Source: Bradyrhizobium monzae | GTDB taxonomy: Bacteria; Pseudomonadota; Alphaproteobacteria; Rhizobiales; Xanthobacteraceae | Assembly (NCBI RefSeq): GCF_021458635.1 | Contig: NZ_JAIRDQ010000003.1 | Span: forward strand, 496,001-560,000 | Length of the DNA stretch: 64,000 nt | Direction: 5' to 3' | In this document: in pieces, positions 54,251 through 63,317 of the stretch | How the letters are laid out: each line of letters begins with the position of its first letter | Position numbering within the stretch: position 1 is the first letter of the stretch | The notes under the pieces: generated by a model | Databases searched by the model: none | Seen by the model: only the letters and a program-made list of their open reading frames with translations | Told to the model about the DNA's origin: nothing | Translations under genes and position numbers: made by a program

Positions 54251-56152
54251 TTACTGACCAGCCGCCTTCAGCAGGTTCATCACCTCGCCTGACATCATCA
54301 GCCGATCGCGGCCGGCATCCTTGGCGGCGTAGAGCGCGCGATCAGCGGACTCGATCAGCGATCCCGCACCCGCAGTGCGCTCGAATGAGGGCCGGCAGGC
54401 CGCGCCGCCGATCGAGACGGTGACGCATGCCGCCACCCCACTGGAGGCATGAACGAGGCCTGCATCGTGGACGGCGCTGCGGATCCGCTCGCCGATCCGG
54501 GCACAGCCGGCGGCATCGGTGTTCGGCAGCAGCATGGCGAATTCCTCGCCGCCATAGCGGGCCGCGAGATCCCCGACCCGCTGCATCTCGGCCGCGATGA
54601 TTTTGGCGACCACGCGCAAGCAGGCGTCGCCGGAGGGATGGCCGTACTCGTCGTTGTAGGACTTGAAGTGATCGACGTCGATCATCAGGAGGCCGAGGCT
54701 GGAGCGGTCGCGATAGGCCCGCGCCCATTCCTCCTTGAGCCGCTCATCGAAGCGGCGGCGGTTGGCAAGCCCGGTGAGGCTGTCCTCGATCGCGAGCGTT
54801 TCGAGCCGGGTCTCCAGCTTCTTCTGCTCGGTGATGTCGCGCGAGATCGCGACCACACCGTCGACATTGCCGTTATCCTTGCGCGTGACGCGCATGGTCG
54901 ATTCCAGCCAGACCTCGGACTTCTGCCGGTGCACGTTGCGATAGGTGACGCGCGCTTCGTCCGTATCGCCGCGCTTCATGGCGTCGACGATGGCCTGCAC
55001 CTGCGGCCGGTCCTCCGGATGGATTCCGGCAAGCGCATCGGTACCGATGAGCTGATTGGGTCGCCAGCCGACGACGCGGTTGCATGACGGCGAGACGTAG
55101 CGCAGCCGCTCGTCGAGCCCGATGCGCGTGACCATGTCGCTGGAGCCTTCCGCGAGCAGGCGGAAATGCGCCTCCTTCTCGATCAGGGCCGCGGCCATGC
55201 GCTGGCCGCGCTGCAACTGGCGCACCAGCACCGCACCGATCACCGCGATCAGCATCACCAGCGCGACCACGTACAGCATGCGGGAAATCGCAGCAGCCCG
55301 CCACGGCGCGAGCAGCTCGTCCTTGTCGACCGTTGCGAGCAGCACGAGCGGGTAGCGGCCAGAGCGCTTGAAAAAGCTGACGCGCTCGGCGCCGTCCAGC
55401 GGCGACTTGAAATGATAGGCGCCGTTCGGCCGTTGCAGGCTGGCGTCGCGGAACAGGGGGGTGTCGCCGACATTGCGGCCGACGAACTTCTCGTTGTTCG
55501 GGTTGCGCGCGATGATCATGCCGTCGCCGTACATCAGCGTCACGGAGCTGTTGCGGCCGATCTCGAACTGCTCGTAGAAGTGCGACAGATATCTAGAGGC
55601 GATGGCCGCGAGCACCACGCCGCCGAAGCTGCCGTCGGGCTTGTTGAAGCGGCGCGACAGGGTGACAACCCATTCGCCGTCGACGAGGCTCTTCACGGGA
55701 CGGCCGACATAGGCCTCGCGCTTGGGCGAGAGCTGGTGGTGACGGAAGAACGTGTCGTCGCTGAGCGTCGAGGCGATCGCGCCCGGCGAGGTCAGCCAGT
55801 TACCCTGGTCGTCGATGATGGCGAGGCTGTGGACGCGCTCCATCGCCTTCTTGCGCGCCTCCAGGAGGTTGCGCAGCTTCGCGATCGTGGCGGGATCGGC
55901 GCCATCCATCTCCAGCCGGCTGACGACGCCGACGACGCCGGAGTCGAGCAGATCAAGGCTGTCCTCGGCATGCTGAGTCAACGAGCGGGCGACGTTTGCC
56001 ATCTCGGTTTCGGCGCCCTTGAGCACCGCGTCCCGCGCGGCCCATTCACGCCAGCCGCTGACGCCGAGGATCGCCACGCAAGTGAGCACGACAAAAGCCG
56101 CTGCGCGCAACGGCAAGCGGCTCCATCCGGCTCTCTGTGAGGCGACGTTCAT
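54251..56152 (-). CDS. Membrane diguanylate cyclase (dCache-PAS-GGDEF)
   Basis: The enzyme makes c-di-GMP from two GTP. The product is 633 residues. Order: N-terminal membrane helix (about 15-34), periplasmic dCache-like sensor (about 40-285), second membrane helix (about 292-312), PAS domain (about 325-445, HFRLLAEGSSDMVTRIG) with PAC, and GGDEF domain (about 460-630). The active site is RYGGEEF, and an RVGD (RxxD) inhibitory I-site lies five residues before it, so it should be active and product-inhibited. No EAL domain is present. The c-di-GMP made could activate the PilZ synthase near position 5 kb, but no direct link is shown. Its stop is convergent with slyX. Confidence 0.93.
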   Translation of the reverse strand: MNVASQRAGWSRLPLRAAAFVVLTCVAILGVSGWREWAARDAVLKGAETEMANVARSLTQHAEDSLDLLDSGVVGVVSRLEMDGADPATIAKLRNLLEARKKAMERVHSLAIIDDQGNWLTSPGAIASTLSDDTFFRHHQLSPKREAYVGRPVKSLVDGEWVVTLSRRFNKPDGSFGGVVLAAIASRYLSHFYEQFEIGRNSSVTLMYGDGMIIARNPNNEKFVGRNVGDTPLFRDASLQRPNGAYHFKSPLDGAERVSFFKRSGRYPLVLLATVDKDELLAPWRAAAISRMLYVVALVMLIAVIGAVLVRQLQRGQRMAAALIEKEAHFRLLAEGSSDMVTRIGLDERLRYVSPSCNRVVGWRPNQLIGTDALAGIHPEDRPQVQAIVDAMKRGDTDEARVTYRNVHRQKSEVWLESTMRVTRKDNGNVDGVVAISRDITEQKKLETRLETLAIEDSLTGLANRRRFDERLKEEWARAYRDRSSLGLLMIDVDHFKSYNDEYGHPSGDACLRVVAKIIAAEMQRVGDLAARYGGEEFAMLLPNTDAAGCARIGERIRSAVHDAGLVHASSGVAACVTVSIGGAACRPSFERTAGAGSLIESADRALYAAKDAGRDRLMMSGEVMNLLKAAGQ

Positions 56153-56318
56153 GCGGCAGAAATCTCCGATGACCGGAACTTCTGCCGCTTCTGTTATTGA
56201 ACCCTGAAGTGCCTGCGGGAATTCGCATTCATCTACGGGTTTTCCCGTACTCCTACGGACCGGGGCTTCCGCAGATCACTAACAAGGTCTTATCAAACCT
56301 ATCGGAAACCGGTGGCCG

Positions 56319-56633
<315 letters not shown>

Positions 56634-56645
56634 TCAGGAACATTC

Positions 56646-57680
56646 GTGCCCCAGTCTGCGACCAAGCCCTTCATCGACGTGCTCTCCGGCCAGCGGCAAG
56701 CCGTCCCGCCACTATGGATGATGCGGCAGGCCGGCCGATACTTGCCGGAATATCGCGAGGTACGCGCCAAGGCCGGCGGCTTCCTCGATCTCTGCTTCAA
56801 TCCGGAGCTTGCCGCCGAAGTCACGCTGCAACCGATCCGCCGGTTCGGCTTCGATGCGGCGATCATCTTCTCCGACATTCTGGTGATCCCCTACGCGCTC
56901 GGTCGCTCCGTGCGCTTCGAGGTCGGTGAAGGGCCGCGGCTCGAGCCGCTGGACGATCCGGCCAAGGTCGCAACGCTCGCCGCGCAGGCCGACCTCGGCA
57001 AGCTCACACCGGTGTTCGAGGCGCTCAAGATCGTGCGCGGCGCGCTCGATCCGAAGATGGCGCTGATCGGATTCTGCGGCGCGCCGTGGACGGTCGCGAC
57101 CTATATGGTTGCGGGCCATGGCACGCCGGACCAGGCGCCGGCGCGGATGATGGCCTACCGGCATCCGGAGGCCTTTGCGAAAATCATCGACGTCCTGGTC
57201 GAGAGCTCGATCCAATATCTGCTGGCGCAGCTCGACGCCGGCGCCAACGCCTTGCAGATCTTCGACACCTGGGCCGGCGTATTGCCGCCGGCAGAGTTCG
57301 TGCGCTGGTCGACCGAGCCGACCCGGCGCATCGTCGAAGGCGTGCGCGCCAAGGTGCCGGACGCCAGGATCATCGGCTTCCCCCGCGGCGCCGGCGCACA
57401 ATTGCCGGGCTATGTCGAGGCGACCGGCGTCAACGCGGTCAGCATCGACTGGACCGCGGAGCCCGCCTTCGTCCGCGAGCGCGTGCAGAGCAAAGTCGCA
57501 GTGCAGGGCAATCTGGATCCGCTGGTGCTGATCACGGGCGGCTCGGCACTCGACCGCGCGGTCGACAATGTGCTGACGAATTTTGCGCAAGGGCGCTTCA
57601 TCTTCAATCTCGGCCACGGCATCCAGCCGGAGACGCCGATCGCCCATGTCGAACAGATGCTGAAGCGCGCGAGGGGGTGA
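56646..57680 (+). CDS. hemE: Uroporphyrinogen decarboxylase HemE
   Basis: The enzyme decarboxylates the four acetate side chains of uroporphyrinogen III to give coproporphyrinogen III in haem biosynthesis. It is a 344-residue TIM barrel. The hallmark N-terminal segment [14 protein letters not shown] is at about 25-38 (catalytic Arg residues), followed by [14 protein letters not shown] (Asp), [21 protein letters not shown] and the C-terminal [12 protein letters not shown] (His). GTG 56646 has AGGAA upstream; the longer frame upstream is not coding. In Bradyrhizobium hemE usually lies near rho and hemH, but neither follows here: the next 300 bp are non-coding. Confidence 0.96.
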   Translation: MPQSATKPFIDVLSGQRQAVPPLWMMRQAGRYLPEYREVRAKAGGFLDLCFNPELAAEVTLQPIRRFGFDAAIIFSDILVIPYALGRSVRFEVGEGPRLEPLDDPAKVATLAAQADLGKLTPVFEALKIVRGALDPKMALIGFCGAPWTVATYMVAGHGTPDQAPARMMAYRHPEAFAKIIDVLVESSIQYLLAQLDAGANALQIFDTWAGVLPPAEFVRWSTEPTRRIVEGVRAKVPDARIIGFPRGAGAQLPGYVEATGVNAVSIDWTAEPAFVRERVQSKVAVQGNLDPLVLITGGSALDRAVDNVLTNFAQGRFIFNLGHGIQPETPIAHVEQMLKRARG

Positions 57681-57991
57681 AAAACTTTCGCCCCTCGAGA
57701 GGCGGAAACCAAAATCGCAAAAACAACCCCATGCACAGTACAAATCATTGAAGAGTTTCGCGACGCGCAGGTTGAGCGCCTGTCGCACCGACGTTTGACA
57801 CGTCGGGCAAAACAGGCGCACGATGGCATGATCCCGCCGATCGTGAAAAATCTGGAGCAAGAGGTTGAACGGAAGTCGTTCCTCATGCGTGGCGCGACCA
57901 TCGACCGAAGATCGCTTTGGGACCGAGCTGGCCTGGTCAGCGTCCGCGACATTTCTTAGACAGTTCGGTGGATCAAGGCGCGAGCGATTCA
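57681..57991. other. Non-coding stretch downstream of hemE
   Basis: No credible gene is present. It contains a TTGACA-like hexamer within TTTGACACGTCGGGC, but no matching -10, and short G+C-rich repeats. It marks the boundary between the conserved chromosome and the gene-poor, fragment-rich stretch that follows. Confidence 0.6.
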
Positions 57992-58162
57992 ATGACGATG
58001 GCGCAGCGCGGTGCGAAAGGCGAGGGATTTGCAACCATTCCGACCGGCCGCGTCCTGGATTCCTGGTTTCCTCGGCCGCGCTTGAGTGCGCAGGCTGATG
58101 GGGCGGCAACGGCTCGGTTGACGGAGCGGGAGATCAAGGGATCATTGCGCGGTCTCAACTAA
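57992..58162 (+). pseudogene. Short ORF resembling the N-terminus of actinobacterial-type DapD
   Basis: This is a 56-residue ORF from ATG 57992 (ATG 57998 also possible). Its middle, FATIPTGRVLDSWFPRPRL followed by GAATARLTE, resembles the first 45 residues of actinobacterial tetrahydrodipicolinate N-succinyltransferase (DapD), whose start reads like GLATLAADGSVLDTWFPAPEL as I remember it. The left-handed beta-helix catalytic domain is absent: the frame ends at TAA 58160. It could be a decayed gene, a recombination remnant or a small standalone protein. No clear ribosome-binding site is present. It overlaps the next, convergent gene by four bases. Confidence 0.4.
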
Positions 58163-58431
58163 TAAGGGCTGAGTACACTTTCGAGAAATCGCTCCTTTTC
58201 GCCAGGCGCGTAGCCCTGCGAAGCACCATAATATGGTTCGCTGTAGCCTTGGTAATATGGTGCGGACCGGTAGTGTTGACGCGGCGCATAGGCAAAACCC
58301 GAGGCTCGACCCGATGGGTACATGTGATGGGGATGAAGCACCGCGTGCCGGCGGTGCCCATGGTTCACAGTTGCCGCGTTCGCGAACCCGCACAGGCTTA
58401 TCAAAACGCTCAAGGCTAAAATCGAACGCAT
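58159..58431 (-). CDS. Small exported His/Tyr-rich hypothetical protein
   Basis: The product is 90 residues from ATG 58431; the frame stays open to ATG 58479, giving a longer alternative. A good signal peptide (MRSILALSVLISLCGFANA) precedes a mature part rich in His, Tyr, Gly and Ser (HGHRRHAVLHPHHMY, then YYQGYSEPYYGASQGY) and a charged end. It belongs to the broad group of small exported bradyrhizobial proteins without known function. Surface or metal interaction is conceivable because of the His clusters. Confidence 0.65.
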   Translation of the reverse strand: MRSILALSVLISLCGFANAATVNHGHRRHAVLHPHHMYPSGRASGFAYAPRQHYRSAPYYQGYSEPYYGASQGYAPGEKERFLESVLSPY

Positions 58432-58664
58432 CGCCTTCTTCGCTCCAGGGAGTTTGCCCGCCTGTTCAATAATTGCCATGATGCAGCGTTCCAAAGAAAC
58501 GCGGGCTTCTTCGTGGCACCCTTTGGCGACTACCGGTGATGCGGCCCAGTGTCCGCTCCCAAGTGATGAACCGACCTCGGCTGATCAAGCTGCTGAGGTC
58601 AACTTGTGACCCAGCAGCGGACCCGCACCCGCATTGCGTCGTTGGTCAACCACGCGGAGCGGGG

Positions 58665-58874
58665 TCATCCTTTGCGGCGCTTTTCCCTTGCCAGACCGAC
58701 ATGGATGAAGTGAACCAGTTCCGCTTGGTCATCGTATTGGAGATCCCTAAGCACCGCGATGACTGCCTCGACCCCGTTGGGTGCAGATGCCACTATAGTT
58801 ACGGCGCGAGATGTATCCTCGTGCCATGACCTGCCCGGCGTGGAGAAGCAAACATTTATCTCAAATTCCGGCAT
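58665..58874 (-). CDS. Hypothetical small protein
   Basis: The product is 69 residues from ATG 58874, with GGAG/GGGGA upstream. The sequence alternates like a small alpha-beta fold: MPEFEINVCFSTPG, then AVTIVASAPNGVEAVIAVL, then LVHFIHVGLAREKRRKG. I do not recognise a family. The opposite-strand frame at 58536-58829 is Cys/Pro-rich and reads as a shadow. Confidence 0.45.
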   Translation of the reverse strand: MPEFEINVCFSTPGRSWHEDTSRAVTIVASAPNGVEAVIAVLRDLQYDDQAELVHFIHVGLAREKRRKG

Positions 58875-59192
58875 TCCCCGATGGCTCCATCCTTGCATTC
58901 CCGTAACGGCTATGAAACGGAAAAGTTACAACCCGGGTCATGAAGGAATGGCGGGCGCCAGACAGCCCCGACTGACCGAGGGGGCATGCGTGTCGGAGCC
59001 AATCGCGATAGCATTGCCAGCCCAGCTGACGACCCGCGAGCAAGCAAATGGGTGCAGGCTCGGCTGTTACTACTTGCCGCAGAGCAGGTCTTCAGCCGAC
59101 CGAGCTGACTAGTCTCGTCCCGGTGATTGACACCATAAGAACCAAACGGGTCGCGCAGCGTTTATGCGGCACAACTCGAACTGGAGGTTGTC
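58875..59192. other. Non-coding stretch
   Basis: I see no gene. It holds the promoter region of the Gly/Trp-rich gene downstream, and a GAGCAGGTCTTC motif that recurs near 59583 (GAGCAGGTCTTCGC), so the two non-coding gaps share short repeated sequence. Confidence 0.5.
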
Positions 59193-59549
59193 ATGATCAA
59201 GAAGGCGTTTCTCGCTCTCAGTGTCGCAGCCGTGCTTGCCTTGGCTCCTACTGGAGTGTCCGCCCAACGTGGCTTTCACGGTGGATGGCACGGCGGCGGT
59301 TGGCATGGCGGCGGTTGGGGGGCCGGTTGGCGCGGCGGTGGCTGGGGTGCACCAGTAGGAATAGGTATCGGCCTCGGGCTCGCCAGCGCGGCCGCATGGG
59401 GACCTGGCTGGGGGTGGGGAGGACCTGGCTGGGGACCCGGCTGGGGAGCGCCCGGTTGGAGTTACGCGGCGTATGGCGGATGCACGCGATGGCGTCGGGT
59501 CTGGACCGGGTGGGGTTGGCGGCTCAGGCCAGTGAACGTATGTTGGTGA
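59193..59549 (+). CDS. Exported Gly/Trp-rich repeat protein
   Basis: The product is 118 residues. A signal peptide ends near VSAQ. The mature part is almost entirely Gly and Trp in short repeats (HGGGW, RGGGW, GPGW, GWG), with 16 Trp in all, and a more ordered C-terminal block with two Cys (GGCTRWRRVWTGWGWRL, then NVCW). That terminal block recurs in other bradyrhizobial small exported proteins. The composition suggests an outer-surface or adhesive material, or a sugar- or metal-binding protein; nothing proves it. ATG 59193 has GGAGG upstream. Confidence 0.8.
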   Translation: MIKKAFLALSVAAVLALAPTGVSAQRGFHGGWHGGGWHGGGWGAGWRGGGWGAPVGIGIGLGLASAAAWGPGWGWGGPGWGPGWGAPGWSYAAYGGCTRWRRVWTGWGWRLRPVNVCW

Positions 59550-60072
59550 GCAGTGTGACCGATGGTGGCCCTGCCTAGTTGCGAGCAGGTCTTCGCACGA
59601 GGAGCCGCACATAAGGTGCCGCTCATTGCCGTTATCTGCATCTGGTCAAAATGCGAAGAACTCAACCTGAGCAAATCTAGTCCGCCGTGCCCCAATGAGC
59701 GGACCTCAACGAAGTGCGCTGCTACTTCGCTGATGGGCCGATATTGTTGCAAAAGTCGTTTTTCGCCGATGACCAAAATTCTGCGGGCCGTGGGCGCGAC
59801 TTTCGCGTACAAGATGCGAGGGACCTCACGGCCTCACGCAAAATTCTCAGGCGACTTCGGTAACACGATCGAGGTCATACGAGTCAGCGGTCGATCGCTG
59901 CGCAATGTTTTCGCGAAAAGTCTTGAGCCCTGCAACTTTCGACTTTTGCAACACAATCGGCCAGCAGCGGACAGTCGTTCTAAGGTCGGAGAGCAGCGTT
60001 GGGACAATCAGGCCATGGCATGCGTCTGTTCACGCTAGGCCAACTCGGCCAAGCGTGAACGAGTCCCTTTGA
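59550..60072. other. Non-coding stretch with decayed repeats
   Basis: The plus-strand open frame across it (59562-60038) has no coding character and crosses the diverged repeat at 59644-59707, so it is treated as non-coding. The remainder is unassigned. Confidence 0.6.
59644..59707 (+). repeat. Diverged direct repeat, left copy
   Basis: A 64-bp segment (starting GGTCAAAATGCGAAGAACTC) matches 62284-62347 in the same orientation at 58 of 64 positions by my count, without gaps. Weaker similarity continues for about 40 bp. The two copies flank the SDR/SnoaL/LysR genes. Confidence 0.85.
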
Positions 60073-60861
60073 TCAGACGGTCGGGACGGTGCCGCCGTCG
60101 ATAACAAACTCAGAGCCGTGGATCGAGGCGGCGCGATCCGAGGCCAAGTAGGCGATGACGTCGGCGACCTCATAAGGTTCGGCCGCACGCCCGATGGAAA
60201 TCCCGCCCAGACTGTCGAGGACGACTTGCCGCGCCTGCTCGATCGTACCGCCATTGGCGGCCTGAATGCGCTTCAGCAGGTCGACGGAGGACTCGGTCAT
60301 GATCCAGCCGGGGGAGACGACGTTGACCCGCACGTTCTTCGGTCCCAGCTCCTTGGAGATCGACTTGCTGTAGGTTCTAAGCGCGGCCTTGGCAGCGGCG
60401 TAGGCGGTAGTCGCCTCGGGCAGAGGCAGGACCGACTGGATGGAGGTGACGTGCACCACCGCGCCCGCGCCCCGTTCAATCATCTGCGGAATCAGGAGGC
60501 GGTCGAGGCGGACCGTGGCCAGCAGGTTCAGGTTTAGTTCGGAGAGCCAGTGGTCGTCCGTCAGGGCCACAAAGCCGCCGCCGGGCGTGGACGAACCGCC
60601 GATGACGTGGGCCAGGATGTCTACGCCGCCCATACGCTCGAGCGCCGCCTTGGCCAGCGTTTCCCCACCCTCGGGAGTTGTCAGGTCCGCCTGGACGAAC
60701 TCGACACCGTCGACAGGCTCCATCGCTCCGCGGGCGGCGGTGATCACCCGGGCGCCGCCGGCGAGGAAGCGGTCGACGGTGGCACGGCCCAGACCTTTGG
60801 TGCCACCGCTGATGAGCACGCACTTGCCCGCGAACTCGGTCGGATCAGCCTTGATGGTCAT
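60073..60861 (-). CDS. Short-chain dehydrogenase/reductase (SDR)
   Basis: This is a 262-residue NAD(P)-dependent oxidoreductase. The cofactor loop is ISGGTKGLGRATV, the structural Ala/Asp-Leu is in VQADLTT, HVIGGSS replaces the NNAG motif, catalytic Ser is in VTSIQSVL, and Tyr/Lys are in YAAAKAAL. The C-terminal SPGWI and DGGTVPTV are normal for classical SDRs. It is preceded by the SnoaL-like gene with a four-base overlap (ATGA), so both are one operon. The substrate is unknown. Confidence 0.9.
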   Translation of the reverse strand: MTIKADPTEFAGKCVLISGGTKGLGRATVDRFLAGGARVITAARGAMEPVDGVEFVQADLTTPEGGETLAKAALERMGGVDILAHVIGGSSTPGGGFVALTDDHWLSELNLNLLATVRLDRLLIPQMIERGAGAVVHVTSIQSVLPLPEATTAYAAAKAALRTYSKSISKELGPKNVRVNVVSPGWIMTESSVDLLKRIQAANGGTIEQARQVVLDSLGGISIGRAAEPYEVADVIAYLASDRAASIHGSEFVIDGGTVPTV

Positions 60862-61187
60862 GCCGTGATCTCCAGGGCCTTGATGGCGTCGTCTTCCAGC
60901 GTGAAGCGGTAGGTGAAGCGGATCGGGCTGCCCTTGAAGTCGCCATGGCCGGGACCTTCGACGACGACCTGGCCGTCTTCGTGCCGGACGGTGTCCGGCG
61001 TGAAAATCGCCTTCGCCCCGACCACCGCCTCTTCAAGCAAATGCTTTATTTCGGCGTGCCCCCGAAGAACGGCGCCGTTATCGCGAAGGATGGCGTCGGC
61101 TGCGAAGGGTGTCAGCATGCCGTCAACATCCAGACGGGCGTTCGCGGCCACATACGCGGCGATCGGGGATGGAAGTTCGAGCGTCAT
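60858..61187 (-). CDS. SnoaL/NTF2-like protein
   Basis: The product is a 109-residue NTF2-fold protein. It starts [21 protein letters not shown], written in parts ([17 protein letters not shown]), and has [20 protein letters not shown] and [17 protein letters not shown], a pattern typical of SnoaL-like polyketide cyclases/limonene-epoxide-hydrolase relatives. No signal peptide is present. It overlaps the downstream SDR by four bases and is divergent from the LysR gene by 128 bp, the usual layout for a LysR-controlled operon. Confidence 0.87.
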   Translation of the reverse strand: MTLELPSPIAAYVAANARLDVDGMLTPFAADAILRDNGAVLRGHAEIKHLLEEAVVGAKAIFTPDTVRHEDGQVVVEGPGHGDFKGSPIRFTYRFTLEDDAIKALEITA

Positions 61188-61273
61188 TGTTCTTGTCCTG
61201 CTTGCTGCGGTCGCAGCCGCGGCGGCTGCAAGTTCGGTTGCCAGCCAAGATAGCGATGGACATCTGGCGCGAT

Positions 61274-61317
61274 AATCGGGACAATTCGGGATGTGCCATC
61301 ACGAAAATCGGGACAAT
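61274..61317. promoter_or_regulatory. Direct repeats overlapping the lysR start
   Basis: Two exact 12-bp copies of AATCGGGACAAT lie at 61274-61285 and 61306-61317, 32 bp apart (about three helical turns); the second overlaps the LysR start codon. They are in the divergent control region and could be LysR operators for autorepression, although LysR sites are normally inverted T-N11-A repeats. Confidence 0.5.
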
Positions 61318-62266
61318 GTCGCAGAGTAGCCTGAACGAATTGGACGCAGTGCTCATGGTCGCCCGCCGGGGCAAGTTTCGCACGGCTGCGCTTGAGCTCG
61401 GGGTTTCAACGACCGCGCTCAGCAACGCGGTCGGAAAGCTGGAGCGCACGCTCGGCGTCCGGCTCTTCAACCGGACGACGCGAAGCGTCTCCTTGACAGA
61501 GGCAGGTCAGCGGTTCGTCGCACAAGTCGCTCCTGCCGTGCAGGACATTCATGAGGCGATGGAGGTTGCGCGCTCTCAACAAGCCACGCCTTCGGGCACA
61601 CTGCGCATCAATGCGTTTCCGACAGCGGCGCGGGAAATCTTCTCGTGGCTTGTCCTACCGTTTCTCCGAGCGCACCCTCAGGTTCACATCGACATCGTCA
61701 CAGAGGGGCGCTTAGTGGACATTGTCGCGGGCGGCTTCGACCTCGGCGTCCGTAGCTCAGATCTTGTGCCAGTCGACATGATCGCACTCCCATTGGGGGT
61801 CGCGCGGCGCAGTGTTGTGGTGGGAACACCGAGCTATTTGAAAGCGCACGGGACGCCCCTGATCCCCCAGGATCTCGCCGAGCATTCCTGTCTCCGCGTC
61901 CGGCTTCCCGATGGTGCAATCTACCGCTGGCCGTTCGAGAAGGACGGACAATCGGTCCATATCGACGTTGAGGGTCCCATCACCCTCGACGAAGCGAGCC
62001 TCGCGCGCACCGCGGCCCTCGCTTCCGTCGGTCTCACCTTGGCGATGGAGTCCGACGTGCGAGACGACATGGAGGCAGGTCGCCTTGTGCCCGTGCTCGA
62101 GGATTGGACGCCCATTCGGTCGCCGTTGAGCCTCTACTATCCGAGCCGACGCAACCCGACCGCCGGGTTCAAGGCGTTCGTCGATTTCGCGCGGCGGCAA
62201 AGTGGGGCCAGCATTAGCCGACACACAGATCCGAAAGCGCCAGTAACGGACATTCGAGCGCTGTAA
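61316..62266 (+). CDS. LysR-family transcriptional regulator
   Basis: The product is 316 residues. The N-terminal winged helix (about 5-65) contains [23 protein letters not shown], written in parts ([16 protein letters not shown]), and [15 protein letters not shown]. The effector domain is of the CrgA/DsdC-like group ([17 protein letters not shown]). ATG 61316 is chosen; there is no clear ribosome-binding site, and the frame upstream to 61109 is antisense to the SnoaL gene. It probably controls the divergent SnoaL-SDR operon. Confidence 0.9.
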   Translation: MSQSSLNELDAVLMVARRGKFRTAALELGVSTTALSNAVGKLERTLGVRLFNRTTRSVSLTEAGQRFVAQVAPAVQDIHEAMEVARSQQATPSGTLRINAFPTAAREIFSWLVLPFLRAHPQVHIDIVTEGRLVDIVAGGFDLGVRSSDLVPVDMIALPLGVARRSVVVGTPSYLKAHGTPLIPQDLAEHSCLRVRLPDGAIYRWPFEKDGQSVHIDVEGPITLDEASLARTAALASVGLTLAMESDVRDDMEAGRLVPVLEDWTPIRSPLSLYYPSRRNPTAGFKAFVDFARRQSGASISRHTDPKAPVTDIRAL

Positions 62267-62283
62267 ATTCAAAGTCGGTTATG

Positions 62284-62347
62284 GGTCAAAACGCGAAGAA
62301 CTCAACCAGAGCAAATCTCGTCCGCCATGCCTCAATAAGCGGACCTC
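62284..62347 (+). repeat. Diverged direct repeat, right copy
   Basis: Matches 59644-59707 over 64 bp in direct orientation. It begins 18 bp after the LysR stop. The remaining sequence to 62515 shows only weak relics of the same element and no gene. Confidence 0.85.
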
Positions 62348-62515
62348 GTCGAGCGGTGTCGCGATTTCGCCGAAGGGCCACAATCGGACTCATGCGGCGC
62401 ACCAAAACCAACGCAATCCGATCGCCGATGTTTGCTTCGGAAAGTTCAAAGACACGACTTGCCGAGATCCGCGAAAATCTAGTTGTGGCCGCGCGAGATT
62501 GTCACGGTCGATGGA

Positions 62516-62764
62516 CTAATCTCTTCGCTTGTCTTGAAGAAAGCGAGCAAAAAAGCCGCGGGCTATCGCATCCAGAGCTTCGGAGATTTGTTCGCCGGTC
62601 TCTCGCGGGGTGACGCGGTTTAGTTCGAGTCTCTCGGCCTCGCGAATGTAGTCCATCGATAGTTCGCGCAAGCGCTGGACTTCAGAATCATCCGGTAAGG
62701 GGGCGATTTGTGCCAAAAGGTTTCGCGCGCGCGCGCGTGCGCGTTCACTTCGAGAGCCATCCAT
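62516..62764 (-). CDS. Small hypothetical cytosolic protein
   Basis: The product is 82 residues from ATG 62764, with GGAGG six bases upstream. It is helical and highly charged: RSERARARARNLLAQIAPLPD, written in parts (RARARNLLAQIAPLPDD), then LRELSMDYIREAERLEL, ending FARFLQDKRRD. The (RA)n stretch is encoded by a GCGCGC-rich tract. No family is recognised; it resembles other orphan bradyrhizobial small proteins. Confidence 0.6.
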   Translation of the reverse strand: MDGSRSERARARARNLLAQIAPLPDDSEVQRLRELSMDYIREAERLELNRVTPRETGEQISEALDAIARGFFARFLQDKRRD

Positions 62765-63027
62765 GACAGCCTCCAAGGGTACTTACGTTGTGGGTTTTTG
62801 ATCAGTCCCTCGGCTCAAACAATAACATTCGATACGGAGGAAGGCCCTTGAGATCGGCTCGCGAAGATCAAGTACATTCAACTCGCGCTGCTATGTCGGG
62901 TTCCTGACATTGTCAGGTTTTTACGGGGTTCGCTCCTGATTTTTGGATTCAGATTGAAACGCAAAGTGCCCGATTGTAGTTTGACTTCGGGAACCGACGA
63001 AGGGCGGTCCAGCTGAGGAGGTATAGC

Positions 63028-63246
63028 GTGTCGATGATCCGAAAGCGGCTCTCGAATGAAGAGCGGGCAAGCCGCCCCGCCTTTGATGAGCGAGTATCCG
63101 AGGCAGCTAAAGATCTAGAGGATCGTGCGAGGCTGCTGCCACCAAGTCCGGCGCGCGACGCGCTCCTACGCAGAGCTCGCCTCATGAATGTTGCCAAACA
63201 CATAAACGAGTGGCTGTCGTCACCAGGACTTCAACCACCGAAATGA
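63028..63246 (+). CDS. Small hypothetical cytosolic protein
   Basis: The product is 72 residues, highly charged and helical. GTG 63028 has GGAGG at ideal distance; ATG 63034 is an alternative with the same signal further away. The sequence reads RKRLSNEERASRPAFDERV, then LEDRARLLPPSPARDALLRRAR, written in parts (RARLLPPSPARDALLRRA), and NEWLSSPGL. No family is recognised. The preceding 250 bp have no gene. Confidence 0.65.
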   Translation: MSMIRKRLSNEERASRPAFDERVSEAAKDLEDRARLLPPSPARDALLRRARLMNVAKHINEWLSSPGLQPPK

Positions 63247-63317
63247 GAATGTCGTACTTTCCTGAAGTAAGCGCGGATAGATGGCCCACGGCGGAATTTG
63301 ATTTTCCGCCCCAGCTG

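Noticed and set aside
58536..58829. 97-residue plus-strand frame
   Set aside because: It has Cys/Pro-rich, irregular composition and lies opposite a better candidate at 58665-58874 that has a ribosome-binding site.
59562..60038. 158-residue plus-strand frame
   Set aside because: It runs through the diverged direct repeat and has many Cys/Ser/Arg, with no coding pattern or ribosome-binding site.
62903..62922. Small hairpin CCTGAC-ATT-GTCAGG followed by TTTTT
   Set aside because: It looks like a weak terminator, but the stem is only six base pairs and no gene on the plus strand ends upstream within 600 bp.
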